A stretch of 64,000 bases of DNA. Source: Erysipelothrix sp. (GTDB lineage: Bacteria > Bacillota_I > Bacilli_A > Erysipelotrichales > Erysipelotrichaceae). Under the pieces are notes generated by a model. That model saw nothing but the letters and a program-made list of their open reading frames with translations. It had not been told where the DNA came from and did no database searches. The position numbers and the translations under genes are program-made. Below are positions 34,125-43,042 of the stretch, piece after piece (positions within the stretch are counted from its first letter, which is position 1; the number at the start of each line of letters is the position of its first letter). Location of the stretch: positions 1 through 64,000 of the forward strand of contig DUUI01000004.1 of NCBI GenBank assembly GCA_012841625.1, read 5' to 3'.

Positions 34125-35049
34125 AAATTGATATACAAACAATTTCTGGTGCATCAATACTTTCAACAAATTCATATTTCTTTGACTCTGGATGTGATTT
34201 AAAAACAGCTAGATTATTCGTATCACGATTAGCACACAAAAGTGTTTCATCATCAATGAAATTAAAATCACGAGGATGCTCACCATGAGTATTCAACCGT
34301 TGAAACTCTGTCAGATACCCCTCTTCAACTTCATATATAACGATTTGATTTTTAGTTCGAAGTGATACAGCTAAATATTTCTCATCCATAGACAAGCGGA
34401 TCGCCGCTCCAGCTTCATCAAACATGTGATTGGGATCGGTTTTAACTTGTGACAGTAACTTATTCTCATAAAAACAGAAGATTTCACCAGAATATTCACT
34501 TAAGACATACATAATTTTTTCATCTTGACTAAAAATACAATGCCTCACACCCACTCCTTCAGGAAATAGTAATGTCTGATAAGGCTCTGATAAATTATCT
34601 AAGTGATATAAATAAATTTTATCAAGACCCAAATCAACGACAAACAATGTTTGAGTGCTTTTAGCAAAATATGAGTAATGAACCTTAGATGCTTCATTAA
34701 AAGTATCAACCCTAAGTGGTTCTTGCCAAATACCATTTAATCTACGATAAACATGAAATGAGTGTTCATGATAGCTGGATGTCACAGCTACATCAAATTC
34801 TTCATCAACCATAATATGACATGGGCCTTTTGTCTCATCAGAAAAGACCTTTTGGACTAACTCGTTTTTTTGTTTGTCATAAACAGCCATGCCACATCCA
34901 TCATCACCACCAAAGATTGAGTATAAATAATCATCAGTTTGAGTGATATAAGTAGGATTGGATAATTCATAACGAAATTTAACAGCACTGTTTTCGAATT
35001 GGTAAATACCTTTTGACGTGTTTCGAGTATATGAACCTAAATAAATCAT
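34123..35049 (-). CDS. Lactonase-type beta-propeller protein (6-phosphogluconolactonase family, YkgB-like)
   Basis: About 308 aa from ATG 35049, five bases after the aminopeptidase stop. Repeated blades such as MIYLGSYTRNTSKGIYQFE, YVLSEYSGEIFCFYE and LAVSLRTKNQIVIYEVEEG, and GEHPRDFNFI with the family's conserved H-P-R-D. Members hydrolyse 6-phosphogluconolactone or other sugar lactones. The position at the end of a pfkA-pyk-glucokinase operon supports a sugar-phosphate role. The longer frame to 35100 overlaps ampS and lacks a ribosome binding site. Confidence 0.82.
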   Translation of the reverse strand: MIYLGSYTRNTSKGIYQFENSAVKFRYELSNPTYITQTDDYLYSIFGGDDGCGMAVYDKQKNELVQKVFSDETKGPCHIMVDEEFDVAVTSSYHEHSFHVYRRLNGIWQEPLRVDTFNEASKVHYSYFAKSTQTLFVVDLGLDKIYLYHLDNLSEPYQTLLFPEGVGVRHCIFSQDEKIMYVLSEYSGEIFCFYENKLLSQVKTDPNHMFDEAGAAIRLSMDEKYLAVSLRTKNQIVIYEVEEGYLTEFQRLNTHGEHPRDFNFIDDETLLCANRDTNNLAVFKSHPESKKYEFVESIDAPEIVCISI

Positions 35050-35053
35050 GTTA

Positions 35054-36286
35054 CTAAAATACGAAGTTGCCATTTTCAAAGACAACGACTTCTTGATCAT
35101 CTTGAGTTAATCCCATAATGCTCATATCACTGCTTCCAAACATAAAGTCCACATGCTGTGTAGATGTATTAGCACCATTTTCTTTTAGCTCTTCTTGAGA
35201 CATTGACGAGCCACCCTTTATATTCATAGGATATGCGGCTCCTAATGCCATGTGACAACTTGCGTTTTCATCAAACAATGTGTTGTAAAACAAAATCCCT
35301 GTATTTGAAATTGGAGAGTCATGAGAAATTAATGCTATTTCACCAATATGTCTAGATCCTTCATCAAAGTCTAATAAACGACCCAACATTTCTTTGTTGT
35401 CTTTGGCATCAAAATCAACTACTTTACCATTTTCAAACTTTAACCAGAATTCATCAATTAAAACGCCACCATAATTTAAAGGCATGGTTGAATAAACAAC
35501 ACCATCTACGTGATTGCGATCAGGCATTGTAAATGTTTCCTCAGTTGGCATATTTGGATTAAAGACGACACCATTTAGAGCTGTTTCTTGTCCACCAGAC
35601 CAAATATGGTTAGGCACTAAGCCTACTACTAAATCTGTTCCTTTTGAGTTTTTAAAATGGATCGATTTAAAATTAAAATCATTTAGCTTTTTATTATGTG
35701 CATGTAAAGTTTTATTATGTTGCTCCCAATTAGAAACATGGTCTGTTTCTTCATTCACTCGCACGGCACTTAAAATCGCACTCCACATTGCATCAATGCC
35801 CTCTTCTTCAGAAAGATCAGGGAACACTTTTTTAGCCCATGCTTTTGATGGAATCGAAATTAAAGACCACTGTGTGGTGTTATTCATAGAGTATTGTCTG
35901 AATTTCTTTCTTATTTCAGGAGCCGATTGAGCCATTGCTGTTTTCTGGATTTTGTCTGGATCAATGCCTTCTAGTAATCCTGGATTAGGAACATGCACAT
36001 TAAGTCTTGCGACTTTTTCATCCATTAAATATTGAAGCTTATCTAAGGAGTATGGCTTTACTTCCTGTAAGTCTTCTAATGTCATATATTCATATTCCAG
36101 TCGGCCCAAATATTGATCATTCCATTGAACAATTACTTCTTTAGCCCCAACTTTATAAGCTTCTTCAACACATAGTCTAACAAAATCAGCAGACTCTACA
36201 TCTGCTTGTAAAAACAAACGTTGTCCTGGTTGAACATTGGCCCCAACAGTCACTGCTAAATTTGCGTATTTTCTTTTAATATCCAT
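35054..36286 (-). CDS. ampS: M29 family aminopeptidase (AmpS/PepS type)
   Basis: About 410 aa from ATG 36286 (MDIKRKYANLAVTVGANVQP) with AAAGGAG 10 bases upstream, inside the end of the glucokinase gene. Metal-binding regions: NPNMPTEETFTMPDRNHVDG, LLDFDEGSRHIGEIALIS, ASCHMALGAAYP and STQHVDFMFGSSD. Removes N-terminal amino acids from peptides in the cytoplasm. Its place between glucokinase and the lactonase has no obvious metabolic logic. Confidence 0.94.
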   Translation of the reverse strand: MDIKRKYANLAVTVGANVQPGQRLFLQADVESADFVRLCVEEAYKVGAKEVIVQWNDQYLGRLEYEYMTLEDLQEVKPYSLDKLQYLMDEKVARLNVHVPNPGLLEGIDPDKIQKTAMAQSAPEIRKKFRQYSMNNTTQWSLISIPSKAWAKKVFPDLSEEEGIDAMWSAILSAVRVNEETDHVSNWEQHNKTLHAHNKKLNDFNFKSIHFKNSKGTDLVVGLVPNHIWSGGQETALNGVVFNPNMPTEETFTMPDRNHVDGVVYSTMPLNYGGVLIDEFWLKFENGKVVDFDAKDNKEMLGRLLDFDEGSRHIGEIALISHDSPISNTGILFYNTLFDENASCHMALGAAYPMNIKGGSSMSQEELKENGANTSTQHVDFMFGSSDMSIMGLTQDDQEVVVFENGNFVF

Positions 36287-36290
36287 TTTC

Positions 36291-37193
36291 TTATTCTCCT
36301 TTTGAACGTGGCAGCATCGCTGCTCCAATTAACCCAGGTTCCTCTAGTTGAGCAACCTGAAACTCAGTTTCTTTCATGCCTTCATGCACCATTGATTTAA
36401 ACTTATCAATTAATGCTTCAAAATAATAATCTTTTGATTTAGTAACTCCACCACCAATAACAAAGACATCTGGATCAATAACATGTGCAACATTTGCTAA
36501 TGCAATCGCAAAATCAGTTGTCATATCATCAATAATCTTTAAGGCAATTTTATTATCTTCCTTGAACGCTAAATTAAATACTTGTCCAGCATGTTCAATA
36601 TTTTCATCAATTCGTTCTTTTGCCTTCCGAACTATATTAGTCCCTGAAGCTTCAATTTCAATTGCTCCTCGATTTAAATGATTAATCTTATCACCCTCAC
36701 GATTAACAATGATATTACCAATTTCCCCGGCAAACCCGTGAGCCCCAGAAATTGTTTGACGATTAATACAAATACCACACCCTATTCCAGTAGAATGAGT
36801 GACATAGACAACAGCATCCTTGTCCTTACCAGCTCCAAAATAAGCTTCCGCTAAACAAGCAACATTTGCATCATTATCCATCGCAACTGGGATATTGAAC
36901 TCTTCTTCAATTACATGAACAAGTGGATATTTACCAAGAGAAGGAATATTAGAAGCCATATTCATCCAACCTTTTTTCTGATCAACTGGTCCAGGAACAC
37001 CTAAACCAATCCCTACGACTTCATCTAAATTATCTATTAACCTTATTAATGAAAATAGATTATTAATTATTTTATCTGCAGATTCAAGACCATAAGATGG
37101 TCCTTTGACAACTTGTTCAATCTCTCCTTCTGTATTGATTTTAGCAACACGAACATTTGTTCCACCTAAATCGATCCCCAAATATTTCTTCAT
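36291..37193 (-). CDS. glk: ROK family glucokinase lacking the usual zinc cysteines
   Basis: 300 aa. ATP site GIDLGGTNVRVAKI, catalytic region VAMDNDANVACLAEAYFG and second phosphate loop THSTGIGCGICIN. HGFAGEIGN provides the family His and Glu. The canonical ROK motif CxCGxxGCxE reads NHLNRGAIE here, with no cysteine, so the structural zinc is probably absent. Cluster with pfkA and pyk supports glucose phosphorylation; N-acetylmannosamine or fructose kinase remain possible. Overlaps the pyk stop by one base. Confidence 0.9.
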   Translation of the reverse strand: MKKYLGIDLGGTNVRVAKINTEGEIEQVVKGPSYGLESADKIINNLFSLIRLIDNLDEVVGIGLGVPGPVDQKKGWMNMASNIPSLGKYPLVHVIEEEFNIPVAMDNDANVACLAEAYFGAGKDKDAVVYVTHSTGIGCGICINRQTISGAHGFAGEIGNIIVNREGDKINHLNRGAIEIEASGTNIVRKAKERIDENIEHAGQVFNLAFKEDNKIALKIIDDMTTDFAIALANVAHVIDPDVFVIGGGVTKSKDYYFEALIDKFKSMVHEGMKETEFQVAQLEEPGLIGAAMLPRSKGE

Positions 37194-38620
37194 TATTTCA
37201 CCTCAATAATCTTCATCATATTAGCTGTCCCAACACCTGTTGGATATCCAGCTGTAATTATTACAAAACGACCCGGCTCAACACCATATCCTTTGGCAAT
37301 GATTGATGCTAATTCATCATCATTGTACATATTATTTTGAATATCACTCTTAATTGGAATTACACCCCAATACGATTGTAAAGCTCTTGCTACTTCATCT
37401 GTAAATGTGATGGCCAGTATCGGAACAGATGGTCTGAATTTAGAAATACGACGCGCCGTTGCACCTGATTGAGTAAAGGCGACAATAGCATCAACTTGCT
37501 CTAATTGTAGAGATGTATCAGCAACTGATATTCCAATAGAATCTTGAATTGTTTCTAATGATGATAATTTAGCACGCGTTAAATTAAGATGATATGGAAT
37601 AATTTCTTCAATCGTAGTAGCAATTGTATTCATCGTTTCAACTGTTTCAAGAGGATAAGATCCTGCAGCCGTTTCACCTGATGTCATAATGGCATCAGAG
37701 CCATCAAGAATTGCATTCGCTACATCACTGGCCTCAGCACGTGTTGGACGTGGTGTTGACATCATTGATTCAAGCATATGAGTAGCTGTAATGACTGGCT
37801 TTCCAAATTCATTGGCTCTCGCAATCATTTTCTTTTGATAAATTGGAACTAATTGAAGTGATATTTCAACACCTAAATCACCACGAGCAACCATTATTCC
37901 ATCAGATGCTTCTAAAATCTCATCTATGTTATCGACACCTTCTTGGTTTTCGATTTTAGCAATAATTTGCATATTTGGTCGATCTTCTTCAATACAAATA
38001 GCTTTAATTTCATTAATGTCTTGAGCTCTTCTAACAAAGGATGCCGCAATAAAATCCAGGTTTTGTTGACACGCAAAACGAATGTCACCTTCATCCTTCT
38101 CTGAAACAAAAGGCATAGACAATTTAGTATCAGGAACATTGACCCCTTTACGCGTTTTAATAACACCAAAGTTTTCAACACGACACTTAAGTTCACCTGC
38201 TCCATTATTCTCTAGAATAGTTAAACGAACTTTACCATCATCAATTAATAGTGTATCGCCTGCTTCAACATCATCAAATAATTCAGGCACTAAAATTGAA
38301 AATCGTTCCTTGTTTCCTAAAACATGTTCTCTTAAAATGTTAACTTCATCACCAGTCTTAAATTCAACTGCACCATTTTCCATATCCCCACAGCGAATTT
38401 CAGGACCTTTAGTATCAGCCATAATTGATAATAGATGCCCTGATGCATCACTTACTTCACGGATCATGGCAATATTATTTGTATGTTGCTCTTGGTCACC
38501 ATGTGAGAAGTTTAAACGAACAATGTTCATTCCTCTTTCAGCTAATTTCAGAATCATATCTGGATTATTAGAGGCTGGCCCTATGGTACATACAATTTTT
38601 GTTTTTCTTTTAATCTCCAT
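37193..38620 (-). CDS. pyk: Pyruvate kinase
   Basis: 475 aa. Substrate and metal motifs NIVRLNFSHGD, MADTKGPEIR, IIAKIENQEGVDN, GIMVARGDLGVEI and ATHMLESMMSTPRPTRAEA; C domain ends with GYPTGVGTANMMKI. Lacks the extra C-terminal PEP-utiliser domain found in Bacillus. Makes ATP and pyruvate in the last step of glycolysis. 14 bases downstream of pfkA. Confidence 0.97.
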   Translation of the reverse strand: MEIKRKTKIVCTIGPASNNPDMILKLAERGMNIVRLNFSHGDQEQHTNNIAMIREVSDASGHLLSIMADTKGPEIRCGDMENGAVEFKTGDEVNILREHVLGNKERFSILVPELFDDVEAGDTLLIDDGKVRLTILENNGAGELKCRVENFGVIKTRKGVNVPDTKLSMPFVSEKDEGDIRFACQQNLDFIAASFVRRAQDINEIKAICIEEDRPNMQIIAKIENQEGVDNIDEILEASDGIMVARGDLGVEISLQLVPIYQKKMIARANEFGKPVITATHMLESMMSTPRPTRAEASDVANAILDGSDAIMTSGETAAGSYPLETVETMNTIATTIEEIIPYHLNLTRAKLSSLETIQDSIGISVADTSLQLEQVDAIVAFTQSGATARRISKFRPSVPILAITFTDEVARALQSYWGVIPIKSDIQNNMYNDDELASIIAKGYGVEPGRFVIITAGYPTGVGTANMMKIIEVK

Positions 38621-38634
38621 TTTTCTTTCTCCTA

Positions 38635-39594
38635 TTAAACTAGTCTCTCATGTAATTCTACTAGTTGTTTCCTATTTGGTTCTGGTGTATTCAATGCCTC
38701 ATTTATATCAACCGCAACAATTTCATTGTTTACTAAACAAATGCATTCACTTTTAAATCCTTCAACAATGCGCTCAACTGCTTTATCACCCATCCGTGTT
38801 GCTAAGAGCCGATCAAATGCAGTCGGTGATCCACCTCTTTGAATATGTCCTAAGACAGTGGCTCGACCTGAGAATCCAGTTTGTTTGCTAATTTCCTTTG
38901 CTAATTGATAAACATCTGTTATCTTTTCAGAAATAATCACAATGGCATGATTCTTTTGTTTGACTAAATCAAAATAATTGAGTTTTTCAATGACTGTCTC
39001 TAGTTTAAACTCAGAATCACTAGTAATAATTATTTCAGCACCAGTTGTAATGCCTGAATACAAGGCCAAATCACCACAACGGTTCCCCATCACTTCAATA
39101 ACAGAGCATCGATGATGTGACGATGAAGTGTCACGTAATTTATCCACATTCTCAATGACTGTTTGTAGCGCTGTATCAAATCCAATTGAATACTCAGTTG
39201 CAGCAATATCATTATCAATAGTTCCAGGTAATGCGATACATGCGATACCACGCTCACTCAGCGCTTGAGCACCTCTAAAGGTTCCATCACCACCCACAAC
39301 AACTAATCCATCAATGCCTCTATTTTTCAATATATCAACAGCTTTATCTATAATTTCAGGCTCTTTGAATTCAGGTAATCTGGCAGAGCCTAACATCGTC
39401 CCGCCTTTTATAATCATATCTGAGACTGAGAACCTAGTTAGCTTTACCATACGGTCTTCAACTAACCCTTTATAGCCATCATAAATACCATAAACTTCTA
39501 ATCCTCTAGCCACACTGGATCGTACAACGGCCCGTATGGCTGCATTCATTCCAGGCGAATCACCACCTGATGTTAAAACTCCAATTTTTTTCAT
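38635..39594 (-). CDS. pfkA: 6-phosphofructokinase
   Basis: 319 aa ATP-dependent enzyme. TSGGDSPGMNAAIRAVVR, GGDGTFRGAQAL, catalytic PGTIDNDIAATEYSIGFDTA and QRGGSPTAFDRLLATRMG. Gly in the GGDGT loop and the LGSARLPEF region indicate ATP rather than PPi use. First gene of the glycolytic group, directly after the dnaI terminator. Confidence 0.97.
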   Translation of the reverse strand: MKKIGVLTSGGDSPGMNAAIRAVVRSSVARGLEVYGIYDGYKGLVEDRMVKLTRFSVSDMIIKGGTMLGSARLPEFKEPEIIDKAVDILKNRGIDGLVVVGGDGTFRGAQALSERGIACIALPGTIDNDIAATEYSIGFDTALQTVIENVDKLRDTSSSHHRCSVIEVMGNRCGDLALYSGITTGAEIIITSDSEFKLETVIEKLNYFDLVKQKNHAIVIISEKITDVYQLAKEISKQTGFSGRATVLGHIQRGGSPTAFDRLLATRMGDKAVERIVEGFKSECICLVNNEIVAVDINEALNTPEPNRKQLVELHERLV

Positions 39595-39631
39595 TTTTTG
39601 TTCTCCATAGTCATTTTACCAAATATATAGC

Positions 39632-39650
39632 AAAAGGGCTATGCAGCCCT
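39632..39650 (-). terminator. Hairpin at the end of dnaI
   Basis: Minus strand GGGCT-GCAT-AGCCC followed by TTTTG, containing the dnaI stop codon. Weak T-run, so it may attenuate rather than stop transcription into pfkA. Confidence 0.55.
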
Positions 39651-40538
39651 CCTGAAACTTCCTTTTTTTGACACCAATTCAAAAAAATTAGACAAGACTA
39701 CGAAACGCTCCATTAAGCGGTCTGATTTAATTTCATCAACAACTTGTCCAGCATTTAAATAAAAATCTTGTAATGATTCTTTTGAAAGATTTGACGTAAA
39801 ACAGGTTAACTTTTCTGCTTCCATTCTTTGATTTAAAACAGTAAATAGAATCTCATCACGCGACCATGCGGTTGCGGCCTCGGCACCTATATCGTCCACT
39901 ACTAATAAATCACAATTAACTAACTTAAACATAATATTTTCAAATTCTGATTGGAAACTTTGATTAAATGTTTGTTTAATCTCATTAAGCAAGCGACTCA
40001 TATTCACAAAACAGACAGAATAGCCAAGTTTAGCTTGTTGATTAGCATAAGCAGTCATAATAAATGTTTTACCAATCCCGATATCACCATGTAAATACAA
40101 TCCTTTACTAAATGACTTAGGAGTTGAACTTAATAATGAGATAACATCAGAATAACCTGTATAAACATCCCAATTAATATCTTCAATGGAAACCATTAAC
40201 TGTTTTGTCGTCAAATGATTTATCCAATAGTTCTTAGTAAAAGACAAAGCTTGTTGTTTCTTCGCTTCTTCTGGTTTTATTTGGTATTCCAGTGATAAAT
40301 AATCATTTTGTAAAACTAAAATAACATCAAAACCTTTTAAATCCATATTTGGTGGCAGTGTCTCATCTTTAATTTTTAGACGATGATACTGATTTAAAGT
40401 ATTCAGATTTAAATCAATTACTTCATCGCTTAGATTTAAGTCACTGATAACTTTCTTAATATGACTTTCTTTTAATAAAGATTGTTTAAGTTTCTTAGCA
40501 TCAATACTAATATCTGGTAAATAGTTTTTTATTTCCAT
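39639..40538 (-). CDS. dnaI: Primosomal protein DnaI (helicase loader)
   Basis: 299 aa. AAA+ ATPase with Walker A LYLHGDIGIGKTFIM and Walker B LLVVDDIGAEAATAWSRDE, preceded by the DnaI N-terminal helical domain (about residues 1-130). Loads the replicative helicase DnaC at oriC and at stalled forks. Overlaps dnaB by 10 bases. Confidence 0.94.
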   Translation of the reverse strand: MEIKNYLPDISIDAKKLKQSLLKESHIKKVISDLNLSDEVIDLNLNTLNQYHRLKIKDETLPPNMDLKGFDVILVLQNDYLSLEYQIKPEEAKKQQALSFTKNYWINHLTTKQLMVSIEDINWDVYTGYSDVISLLSSTPKSFSKGLYLHGDIGIGKTFIMTAYANQQAKLGYSVCFVNMSRLLNEIKQTFNQSFQSEFENIMFKLVNCDLLVVDDIGAEAATAWSRDEILFTVLNQRMEAEKLTCFTSNLSKESLQDFYLNAGQVVDEIKSDRLMERFVVLSNFFELVSKKGSFRRAA

Positions 40539-41680
40539 CCTTCCAACACCTTCTTCAATTCTTCTTTTTGCTTGTCAATATCTGGTGCATCCTCTTTTGT
40601 TTTTGGCACATCTTGTCGTTTAATCACAGGTTTAGATGACCGTTTCGCTTTATATAGTGGTTTTTCAAACGCGAAATGATTAATCGCTTGTTGTTGTGTT
40701 TTAACTTGTTTTAATTGCAATGAATTACTTATTTGATCAAGTGAATTACGAGTAAAGATGGCCTTTCTCTTTTCAATAACATAATCAACAATAACATTTA
40801 AAATTTTATCAGACCAACGATACTTTTGTCGTATGTAATCAATGGCATCAAAAACAGACTCATTGATTGCGACTGGACCCATTCTCATTTGTAAGAACTC
40901 ACTAGTTGGCCAATTTAATGGATTAGTATCACTGGATGTAATTGGAATTAAACGTTCACTTACACCTTTGGTTAATTTATTAAGATCTAAATTGGTTCCT
41001 GTTGAATTTAACGCCTTAGCAACTTCGATTCGCATTTGGTCATTTGATAAACGATAGGTATCAGCCAAATTCTGGATGACTCGTTGATTTTCTTGAGTGT
41101 GTAGCCTTTTAGGAAATGTTACCTCAGAGGAATTGGTTAAGAATATTTTCATATCAAATGCATCATTGGTTAAATCATGAATCTCATTTTGATACACAGT
41201 TTCTAAACTCTCATTATAGTTTTTTAAATGAGACAGATGAATGGGTTGACTTATGTCTTCGTATGATTCTTTTGGTTTTGTGTTTTCACGAATAATTGAA
41301 TTAATATATTTAACTCTATCTGGACCAAATTCTTGTAAAAATAATCGCCCTAATAAGTCATGCGCAAAAAAATCATGCGATGTTTTAGGCGCAACTAATT
41401 CAATTTGATGGTGAGTTGTTGAGGCATAAGTCTTAATTAATAAAAACTTTTCGCATTCTTGACGAGCATATTCAAGTTCATCCAGTGTACAATTCATGCT
41501 TTCGGAAATCATCTTATAATCCACTGATAAAACTAAATCATTCATACTGATGAGTAAATGATACAGACGAAGACCCTTTGACTTTATTAATGGCGCATAT
41601 AAAAAATTAAGAACATGGTTCTGTTTACTACTAAGTCCATCAATGCCATGTATTGAAACTGTTGTTTGTTCTAAAATCAT
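40529..41680 (-). CDS. dnaB: Replication initiation and membrane attachment protein DnaB (Bacillus type)
   Basis: 383 aa, no ATPase motif. N-terminal winged-helix part (about residues 1-120) and a C-terminal DnaB/DnaD-like domain around INESVFDAIDYIRQKYRWSD and VIVDYVIEKRKAIF. Works with DnaD and DnaI in primosome assembly. Lys-rich C-terminus. Overlaps coaE by 4 bases and dnaI by 10. Confidence 0.9.
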   Translation of the reverse strand: MILEQTTVSIHGIDGLSSKQNHVLNFLYAPLIKSKGLRLYHLLISMNDLVLSVDYKMISESMNCTLDELEYARQECEKFLLIKTYASTTHHQIELVAPKTSHDFFAHDLLGRLFLQEFGPDRVKYINSIIRENTKPKESYEDISQPIHLSHLKNYNESLETVYQNEIHDLTNDAFDMKIFLTNSSEVTFPKRLHTQENQRVIQNLADTYRLSNDQMRIEVAKALNSTGTNLDLNKLTKGVSERLIPITSSDTNPLNWPTSEFLQMRMGPVAINESVFDAIDYIRQKYRWSDKILNVIVDYVIEKRKAIFTRNSLDQISNSLQLKQVKTQQQAINHFAFEKPLYKAKRSSKPVIKRQDVPKTKEDAPDIDKQKEELKKVLEGWK

Positions 41681-42255
41681 AGTCCCCGCCTTTCTAGATA
41701 CTGGTCAATTTGATAATACAGATGCTCTAAACTTGAATTGTTAATCAATAGTACATCACTCACTCTAATCTTTTCATCAACACTTATTTGAGCATTAAGT
41801 CTTTGTTCTATTTCGTCTTGACCCATATGGCGAAACTTCATTAATCGCTCAAACTGGTTTTCTCTTGATGTCACCACAAGTATTACTTCATCAAACATAG
41901 CTTGGCGATTTGTCTCAAATAATAATGGTATCTCATAAAAAGTTGCTTCTATTTTATCATTAAAGATAGCATCATAAACCACCTGATGGACAATTTCTTC
42001 AATTTCTTGTTTTAGATTAAGATCTAAGAAGAATATTTCTTTTAATTTTATCTTGTCGATATATCCATCGCTAAGCACATCAATTGAAGTTAGCGATTGA
42101 ATCTTTTTGGCTAACTCTTTATCAGTCTCATATAGATTACTGACATATTCATCCGCACTAAAAACGGTGTACCCCCTACTTCTTAAGTATGCAAGTACTG
42201 ATGATTTCCCTGAGCCAATTAATCCTGTAATTGCTATTTTTTTAGTTTTTGACAT
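41677..42255 (-). CDS. coaE: Dephospho-CoA kinase
   Basis: About 192 aa. P-loop ITGLIGSGKSSVL at the N-terminus, VFSADEYVSNLYE and the lid region SRENQFERLMKFRHMGQDEI. Last step of CoA synthesis. ATG 42255 is used; a TTG three codons upstream is possible. Overlaps the end of mutM. Confidence 0.94.
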   Translation of the reverse strand: MSKTKKIAITGLIGSGKSSVLAYLRSRGYTVFSADEYVSNLYETDKELAKKIQSLTSIDVLSDGYIDKIKLKEIFFLDLNLKQEIEEIVHQVVYDAIFNDKIEATFYEIPLLFETNRQAMFDEVILVVTSRENQFERLMKFRHMGQDEIEQRLNAQISVDEKIRVSDVLLINNSSLEHLYYQIDQYLERRGL

Positions 42256-43040
42256 CTCGGACAATAATATGTTCCCCTTTTATTTACATAGATTTTCTTA
42301 ATCGGTGTTTCACAAACACTACAAACTTCCTTAGTGTGAACTAAAAGTTTTTGATCAAAGCGACCATGTACATTGAGTGATGAGGTATATGATCGTATTG
42401 TTGTACCGCCCAACTCAATTGCTTCTGCTATCACTTCTTTTGAACTTTTTACAATCTGATTGATTTTAAACGTAGACAAGCTATTGGATGGTTGATTAGG
42501 ATGGACTCTGGCTTTAAATAGAATTTCATTGACATAAATATTTCCAATCCCACTGACAATACTTTGATCTAAGAGTGACGACTTAATAGGGATTACTTTA
42601 CTCGATAATTTTTCTTTTAAATATTTACCAGTAAATTTATCATCAAGCACATCCAACCCTAATCTAGCTATACCCGGATGATTACTAATCTCTAAGACAT
42701 AACCAATTCGGCCAAACTTGCGAGTGTCATGGTATTTTAAGTATCGATTATCATCAAGTTTGAAGATAGCATGTGTATGTTTATCAACCAAGTCATTAGT
42801 GTCAATATAAAATTTACCTTCCATTCTTAGATGGATTACTAAATATCCACGATCTAACCCTAAAACAAGAAACTTGCCTCTTCTTTCAAAACTAACAAAT
42901 CGTTTATTAAACACATTTTCAATAAAATTAGGTGTTTCAATAATCTTTGAATAAAATATTTTGACATCTGTAATTCTATTGTTTTTGATTTGTTTTTCTA
43001 ATGTCCTAACAACTGTTTCTACTTCTGGTCCTTCAGGCAT
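42234..43040 (-). CDS. mutM: Formamidopyrimidine-DNA glycosylase
   Basis: 268 aa. Catalytic N-terminus PEGPEVETVVRTLE (Pro2, Glu3), helix-two-turn-helix QSIVSGIGNIYVNEILF and a C-terminal zinc finger CSVCETPIKKIYVNKRG followed by YCPRC. Excises 8-oxoguanine. Directly after polA (2-base gap). Confidence 0.96.
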   Translation of the reverse strand: MPEGPEVETVVRTLEKQIKNNRITDVKIFYSKIIETPNFIENVFNKRFVSFERRGKFLVLGLDRGYLVIHLRMEGKFYIDTNDLVDKHTHAIFKLDDNRYLKYHDTRKFGRIGYVLEISNHPGIARLGLDVLDDKFTGKYLKEKLSSKVIPIKSSLLDQSIVSGIGNIYVNEILFKARVHPNQPSNSLSTFKINQIVKSSKEVIAEAIELGGTTIRSYTSSLNVHGRFDQKLLVHTKEVCSVCETPIKKIYVNKRGTYYCPRCQKLKK

Positions 43041-43042
43041 TT

